DNA from: Haloferax sp046557615 | GTDB taxonomy: Archaea; Halobacteriota; Halobacteria; Halobacteriales; Haloferacaceae | Assembly (NCBI RefSeq): GCF_046557615.1 | Contig: NZ_JBKIII010000002.1 | Coordinates: 889,091 to 953,090, forward strand | Length of the DNA stretch: 64,000 nt | Direction: 5' to 3' | Shown: one piece after another, positions 60,312-64,000 of the stretch | Layout of the letters: each line of letters starts with the position of its first letter | How positions within the stretch are numbered: the first letter of the stretch is position 1 | The notes under the pieces: model-generated | Databases searched by the model: none | Told to the model about the DNA's origin: nothing | What the model saw: only the letters and a program-made list of their open reading frames with translations | Made by a program: the position numbers and the translations under genes

Positions 60312-61502
60312 TCAGTTCGTTGAGATGATTTCGACGACGTCGCGGTGGCTGAGTTCGTGGTCTGCGCCGATTTGGCGCTTCGAGTGGCAGTCGATACCGT
60401 GGAGGAGGCCGTCGCCGATGTCGGAGTGCAGGTGGTAGGCGAAGTCCTCTGTCGTGGAGTCCTCGGGGAGGATAAAGCAGTCGCGGAAGACGCCCTGCGA
60501 GTCGGACTTGCCGTTTGCGCTGCCGGGGAAGATAGCGATTGCACCCATCACGTCGAAGAGTGCCGCCTCGAGGACTTGCTGGACGCCCGTACCGCCGTAC
60601 TCGCCGATGAACTCACGAATTTGTTCGAGACCTGCTTCCTGTTCGTCGCTCACGTCGCCGACGATTTCGAAGTCGTCGTCGCCGGGGCGGTAGTCGAGGA
60701 CACCGCCTTCCTGTGCGTTCTTGAGTGCCTTCTCCGCGTGCGCGCTCGCGGGGATGAACGTGAGGTGTTCGTACTCGGGGTCCTCCGTGATTTCCTCGTA
60801 GTTCTCCTGGGAGACTGGTTTGTCCATCTTGTTCGCCGCGATGATGATTGGCTTCGTGCGCTTGCGAATCTCGCGGGCGAGGGCTTCTCTGTCCTCGTCT
60901 TCCCACTCGTTGGGGTCGAGGCCCAAGTCGAGCGAGAGGATGATTTGCTTGATTTCGTCTTTGTTCGTCTTGAACGCGGACATCTGCTCTGCGAGGTCGA
61001 CTTCGATGTCTTTCTCTTCGCCGTGGTAGCCCGAGCGGTAGCGCTCGATGCCTTTCTCGAGGATGCCCAGATACCACATGTCGAGTTCGTTCTCGAGGAA
61101 GTCGATGTCCTTGCGGGGGTCGTGACCCTCTGTCGCTTCGCCTTCGATGTCGGTCTCGCCCGAGAAGTCCACGACGTGGACCAGCACGTCCGCCTCGTTG
61201 AGGTCGGTCAAGAACTGGTTACCGAGGCCTTTCCCCTCGTGTGCGCCGGGAATAAGACCTGCCACGTCGACGAGTTTTACTGGGACGAAGCGCATGCCGT
61301 CGTTGCAGTAGCCAACTGAAGGCGTACACGACTCGTCGAACTCGGGGGCCGCGCACTCGACGCGGACGTAGGCTTCACCGATGGATGGGTCGATAGTCGT
61401 GAACGGATAGGCACCTTCCGGTACGTCGTTCATCGTCGCCGCATTGAAGAAACTGGATTTCCCGACGGATGGCTTTCCGACGAGACCAATCTTGTAACTC
61501 AT
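60312..61502 (-). CDS. YchF/OLA1 family redox-regulated NTPase
   Basis: 396-residue Obg-related NTPase of the archaeal YchF/OLA1 group, binding ribosomes or acting in stress responses. The P-loop is GKPSVGKSS (9-17); DVAGLIPGAHEGKGLG is G3, IIAANKMDKP is G4. A coiled-coil/helical insertion occupies about 130-200 (LGILEKGIERYRS), and the C-terminal TGS domain is about 325-396 (FILPEDSTTEDFAYHLHSDIG). OLA1/YchF members often prefer ATP; the NKMD here would allow GTP. The ATG at 61502 (MSYKIGLVG) opens the domain. Confidence 0.95.
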   Translation of the reverse strand: MSYKIGLVGKPSVGKSSFFNAATMNDVPEGAYPFTTIDPSIGEAYVRVECAAPEFDESCTPSVGYCNDGMRFVPVKLVDVAGLIPGAHEGKGLGNQFLTDLNEADVLVHVVDFSGETDIEGEATEGHDPRKDIDFLENELDMWYLGILEKGIERYRSGYHGEEKDIEVDLAEQMSAFKTNKDEIKQIILSLDLGLDPNEWEDEDREALAREIRKRTKPIIIAANKMDKPVSQENYEEITEDPEYEHLTFIPASAHAEKALKNAQEGGVLDYRPGDDDFEIVGDVSDEQEAGLEQIREFIGEYGGTGVQQVLEAALFDVMGAIAIFPGSANGKSDSQGVFRDCFILPEDSTTEDFAYHLHSDIGDGLLHGIDCHSKRQIGADHELSHRDVVEIISTN

Positions 61503-61682
61503 TCGTTGGTGCGACTGGTGTCTCGAATACCAATAACGATTCGACGTTGGTCCGCGTGTGCGTGAAATTGCCATGCGCAGTCACAGCGGTATGAGGTCGG
61601 GTTGTTCACGACGCAGACGATGTGCATTCAGGCGATGTGCGTCTCCGGTGCATCTTTGTCGCTATCTCTCCGACACTCGCGT

Positions 61683-62021
61683 ATGACCGATTCAGCGGAT
61701 TCCGAGGCCGAGGACGAACCATCTCCCGGTGAGAACCCCGTGGGTGACACCTTCGGTGTCGGCATCCACGTCACCGAAACGGAGTTGCGATTCGTCGTCA
61801 ACGTCCCCTCCGACATCGACTCGGGGTGGACCGACCCCGAAGCATTTCAACAGCTCGTCGAACGCGTCACGTGGGACCAACTCGACCAAGAACAGGTTCT
61901 TCGGTCGATTGCGACGAACGCCCCCACTGGAGAGACTGTGTTTCTCGGGCGCGTCACGCTCCACCCCGATGGAACAGTCGTGGACCACACCCTTCGGGTT
62001 CCCGCCTTCGACGACGCGTGA
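61683..62021 (+). CDS. Uncharacterised haloarchaeal protein (first of an overlapping pair)
   Basis: 112 residues. An acidic N-terminal tail (about 1-20) precedes a small beta-rich domain: GVGIHVTETELRFVVNVPSDIDSGW, then TPEAFQQLVERVTWDQLDQ-like helix and a final hairpin TVFLGRVTLHPDGTVVDHTLRVP. No known motif is recognised. Its stop overlaps a GTG start of the next gene (GTGA), so they appear coupled. It begins 180 bp from the divergent ychF gene. Confidence 0.65.
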   Translation: MTDSADSEAEDEPSPGENPVGDTFGVGIHVTETELRFVVNVPSDIDSGWTDPEAFQQLVERVTWDQLDQEQVLRSIATNAPTGETVFLGRVTLHPDGTVVDHTLRVPAFDDA

Positions 62022-62428
62022 CCGATACTTTGGATACCGCAACCGCGGTTCGGACCATGCAAGATGCCGCACTCTCGCGGGCACTCACCAGCGACGGGCA
62101 GGTTCGTGCGTCGCTCGCGCTCGCCGGGGCGCTCGAAATCGCACGCGAATCGGCCGAATCGAGTTCGTTCGACGGCAACGTCACGCTCTCGGCGTCGCTC
62201 GCGTTCATTTCGACGTTCATTGCACATCGACACGTCAGTGATTCGCTTCAGTCTGCTATCCGTGCAACCGACGACTCGGCGTGGTATCCGTCCGGGTCAG
62301 CCACTCACGGCGACGACGAACTCGTCTGTCGCGGTGCTCGGCTTGCTATCGACCGATTCGATATCGAGCCGTCGCGACTCAGCGCACGCTGTGATGTGGC
62401 GCTAAAAGAAATCGTCCGAGAAGAGTAA
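62018..62428 (+). CDS. Uncharacterised haloarchaeal protein (second of an overlapping pair)
   Basis: 136 residues from GTG 62018 (overlapping the upstream stop as GTGA), or 123 from the ATG at 62057. The sequence is helical: AALSRALTSDGQVRASLALAGALEIARESA, FIAHRHVSDSLQSAIRATDD, and a C-terminal part with two cysteines (ELVCRGARLAIDRFDIEPSRLSARCDVAL). No family is recognised. The overlap with the preceding gene suggests a shared function. The GTG is preferred because of the tight overlap. Confidence 0.6.
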   Translation: MTDTLDTATAVRTMQDAALSRALTSDGQVRASLALAGALEIARESAESSSFDGNVTLSASLAFISTFIAHRHVSDSLQSAIRATDDSAWYPSGSATHGDDELVCRGARLAIDRFDIEPSRLSARCDVALKEIVREE

Positions 62429-62508
62429 GCCACGGATGTGACAGTTGCCCCGTAGTGGGACGGAGGGCACGTGGCTACTGTTTGCGGTGGTCCGACGCAA
62501 CGAAGGCG

Positions 62509-63699
62509 TTACTTGCCTTTTGCGTGGTCCGGCTTGCCGTTGTCGTCGGATTCCTCGTCTTCGTCGTCCGATTCACTGTCTTTCTCTGCGTCCTCGTCGT
62601 CGTCCTTCTTGTCGTCGTTCTTCTTGTCGGCCTTGTCTTTCGCGTGTTCCGGTGGGCCCTGGTCTTTGTCTTCGTGCTTGTCTGCTTTGTCGTCTTTCGG
62701 ACCGGCGTGGTCAGGGCGTTTTTCGTCAGCCTTTCCGGGGTTGTTCTCGGTCACGAAGTCCGAGACTGCCTGTCCCATCGGGCCGTCGTAGTCCATCGTC
62801 TTGAGGCGCTCGACGAATCGGCTCACGAGGTGGCCGAATGGACTGTCGTCTTTGACCTCACCCGAGAGGGTTGCGGTCGTCTCGGCCGTTTCGTTGTCGT
62901 AGGTCGCGGTCACGTTGACCGTGGTGTTCTGGAGGGGTGCCGCGAGTTCGACCGTCCCGTTCGCGTCGGTGGTGTACTCGCCTGCGTCAGTGTAGTTGCC
63001 CGAGACGACGACCGTGGCGTTCTCGACGGCTTCGTCGTCGTCGGTCACGCTGACGGTGACGCTCGCATCGTTCGCCTGCGACACGGAGACACCGAAGTCG
63101 TCAGCCGTGATTTCGACGGTGCGGTCAACACTCTGGTTGCCGCTGGTGGCGAGGAAGGTGAGGTTCGTCGTGGTCTCTGGTTCCGAGACGGAGACCTTGC
63201 CGTCTGCATCGGTCTGGTAGGTGCCGTTCTCGTAGTTGTCACCAGTGACTTCCACCGTCGCGTTCTCGACTGCTTCGCCGTACTGGCGGACCGTCGCAGT
63301 CACCGAGTCGTTGGCGTCGTCGTGTTCGACGGCGACGCGCAGGGACTTGTCGAGGGGAACGAGTTCAACTGATTCGCTCGCCGTCGCGTTGTCCGCGGTT
63401 GCGTTGATAGTAACGTTCACGCGCTCAGACGGGTTGGGGAGTTCAATCGTCCCGTTTGCATCCGTCTGGTACGTGCCGTTACCGCTGTAGTTCGCGTTCG
63501 ATTCGACGACGACCGTCGCGTTCTCGACGGCCGAATCGTTCTGGGTTACAGTCACTGTCGCCGCTCCCGTCTCGTTACTCTGGGTAACGTCGAGCGAGAG
63601 TGTTTGGTCGGCGGCCGCTGCGCCGACGGTCGCGGGGACCATCGCCGCGGCCAACAGTGCGACGACCATGACTGCCGTGATGTGTTTGCTGCCGCGCAT
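62509..63699 (-). CDS. Secreted triple-repeat protein with charged C-terminal tail
   Basis: 396 residues. A Sec signal peptide (SKHITAVMVVALLAAAMVPATVGA) precedes three homologous beta-sandwich-type repeats of about 80-90 residues, each with EAVENATV or SAVENATV followed by a GTYQTDANG(T/K)-like hairpin (the last is GEYTTDANGT). These resemble carboxypeptidase-regulatory/Ig-like adhesion repeats with many N-glycosylation sequons. The final about 110 residues are Lys/Asp/Glu-rich with PDHA/PEHA motifs. It is probably a surface or matrix protein; its role is unknown. Confidence 0.8.
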   Translation of the reverse strand: MRGSKHITAVMVVALLAAAMVPATVGAAAADQTLSLDVTQSNETGAATVTVTQNDSAVENATVVVESNANYSGNGTYQTDANGTIELPNPSERVNVTINATADNATASESVELVPLDKSLRVAVEHDDANDSVTATVRQYGEAVENATVEVTGDNYENGTYQTDADGKVSVSEPETTTNLTFLATSGNQSVDRTVEITADDFGVSVSQANDASVTVSVTDDDEAVENATVVVSGNYTDAGEYTTDANGTVELAAPLQNTTVNVTATYDNETAETTATLSGEVKDDSPFGHLVSRFVERLKTMDYDGPMGQAVSDFVTENNPGKADEKRPDHAGPKDDKADKHEDKDQGPPEHAKDKADKKNDDKKDDDEDAEKDSESDDEDEESDDNGKPDHAKGK

Positions 63700-63834
63700 G
63701 CAACCATCGCTTGTCACCCTAAGTGCCTAAAAGGGGGTTACCGTGACCCCGGTTTTCGCTGAATTTCACGTTATTCAACGTATCTTCAATCGGGCTTTCG
63801 TCTGTCGATTTCGACCATTTTCGATAGATGGAAC

Positions 63835-64000
63835 TCACACAGTGGTATTGATGTGGTCCACAGCACGCTCATGCTCACACGAGTCGTCGAAAATTGTTTG
63901 GAAACCGACTCTTCGAGTGTATTGCTTGGCAGACTCGCACGCTCGATGCCAAGCCTGCGGCTCACTGTATAAATGAAGAAAGCCCAGCAGGCAACGCCTA
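63835..64000 (-). CDS. Possible C-terminal fragment of a protein entering from the right edge
   Basis: The minus strand is open from the window edge to a TGA at 63837-63835, giving about 54 residues ending CEHERAVDHINTTV. The composition is less acidic than in haloarchaeal genes and the region is AT-richer, so this may be a chance frame. No family is recognised. An overlapping plus-strand frame (63743-63976) is less protein-like. Confidence 0.25.
   Translation of the reverse strand, partial: RRCLLGFLHLYSEPQAWHRACESAKQYTRRVGFQTIFDDSCEHERAVDHINTTV

Noticed and set aside
63743..63976. 77-codon plus-strand frame at the right end
   Set aside because: Composition rich in Cys, Arg and Ser with no haloarchaeal codon bias; no recognised family, and it overlaps a slightly better minus-strand frame.

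Overview
The window is a gene-dense, GC-rich stretch of a haloarchaeal chromosome, most likely Haloferax or a close relative in the Haloferacaceae. The evidence is: very acidic proteins (Asp/Glu far above Lys) with C/G-ending codons; archaeal information-processing genes (FEN-1, Pelota, RqcH, GatE, archaeal Elp3, proteasome alpha, MptE); Tat signal peptides with lipoboxes; mostly leaderless starts 25-35 bp downstream of a TATA-like box; and an overlapping thymidylate synthase/dihydrofolate reductase pair. No insertion sequence, CRISPR array, rRNA gene or phage gene was seen. There is one tRNA gene, tRNA-Glu(CTC).

Layout. 1-6.3 kb: FEN-1 cut by the left edge, an acetyltransferase, a methyltransferase, several membrane proteins, an MFS transporter and an ornithine-cyclodeaminase-family enzyme. 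6.5-16 kb: a GshA-type glutamate-cysteine ligase, then the ribosome-rescue proteins Pelota and RqcH flanking two DUF4013 membrane proteins, an exported multi-pass protein and an MscS channel. 16-25 kb: Elp3, an S1/OB/DHH-like protein with degenerate catalytic motifs, a Yip1-type membrane protein, thymidine kinase, a flavodoxin-fold reductase, a DsrE protein, a PQQ-repeat lipoprotein and MutY.

25-37 kb: an internally duplicated Tat lipoprotein, BolA, a complete sugar-type ABC importer operon, fumarase, GatE and an HtpX-type protease. 37-50 kb: MaoC, a TrmJ-type RNA methyltransferase, a divergent dihydropteroate-synthase-like protein followed by MptE (pterin pathway), then photolyase, DJ-1/PfpI and Mn/Fe superoxide dismutase on one strand (damage and redox functions), a receiver-PAS-histidine kinase, and the thyA/hdrB/DUF4177 overlapping operon. 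Together with thymidine kinase this gives both de novo and salvage dTMP synthesis.

51-64 kb: an AT-richer lipoprotein, a SufB without SufC or SufD beside it, a DUF1508 protein, proteasome alpha (PsmA2 type) with a possible coupled leader ORF, MOSC, an SDR, two amidohydrolases flanking tRNA-Glu, a YchF/OLA1 GTPase, two small overlapping genes, and a secreted triple-repeat protein with a charged tail. Most genes are housekeeping. The points most worth following are the pelota-DUF4013-rqcH arrangement, the partial duplication of the tRNA-Glu 3' end, the tandem operator-like repeats at about 4.04 kb, the DHPS-like/MptE pair and the leader ORF overlapping psmA2.
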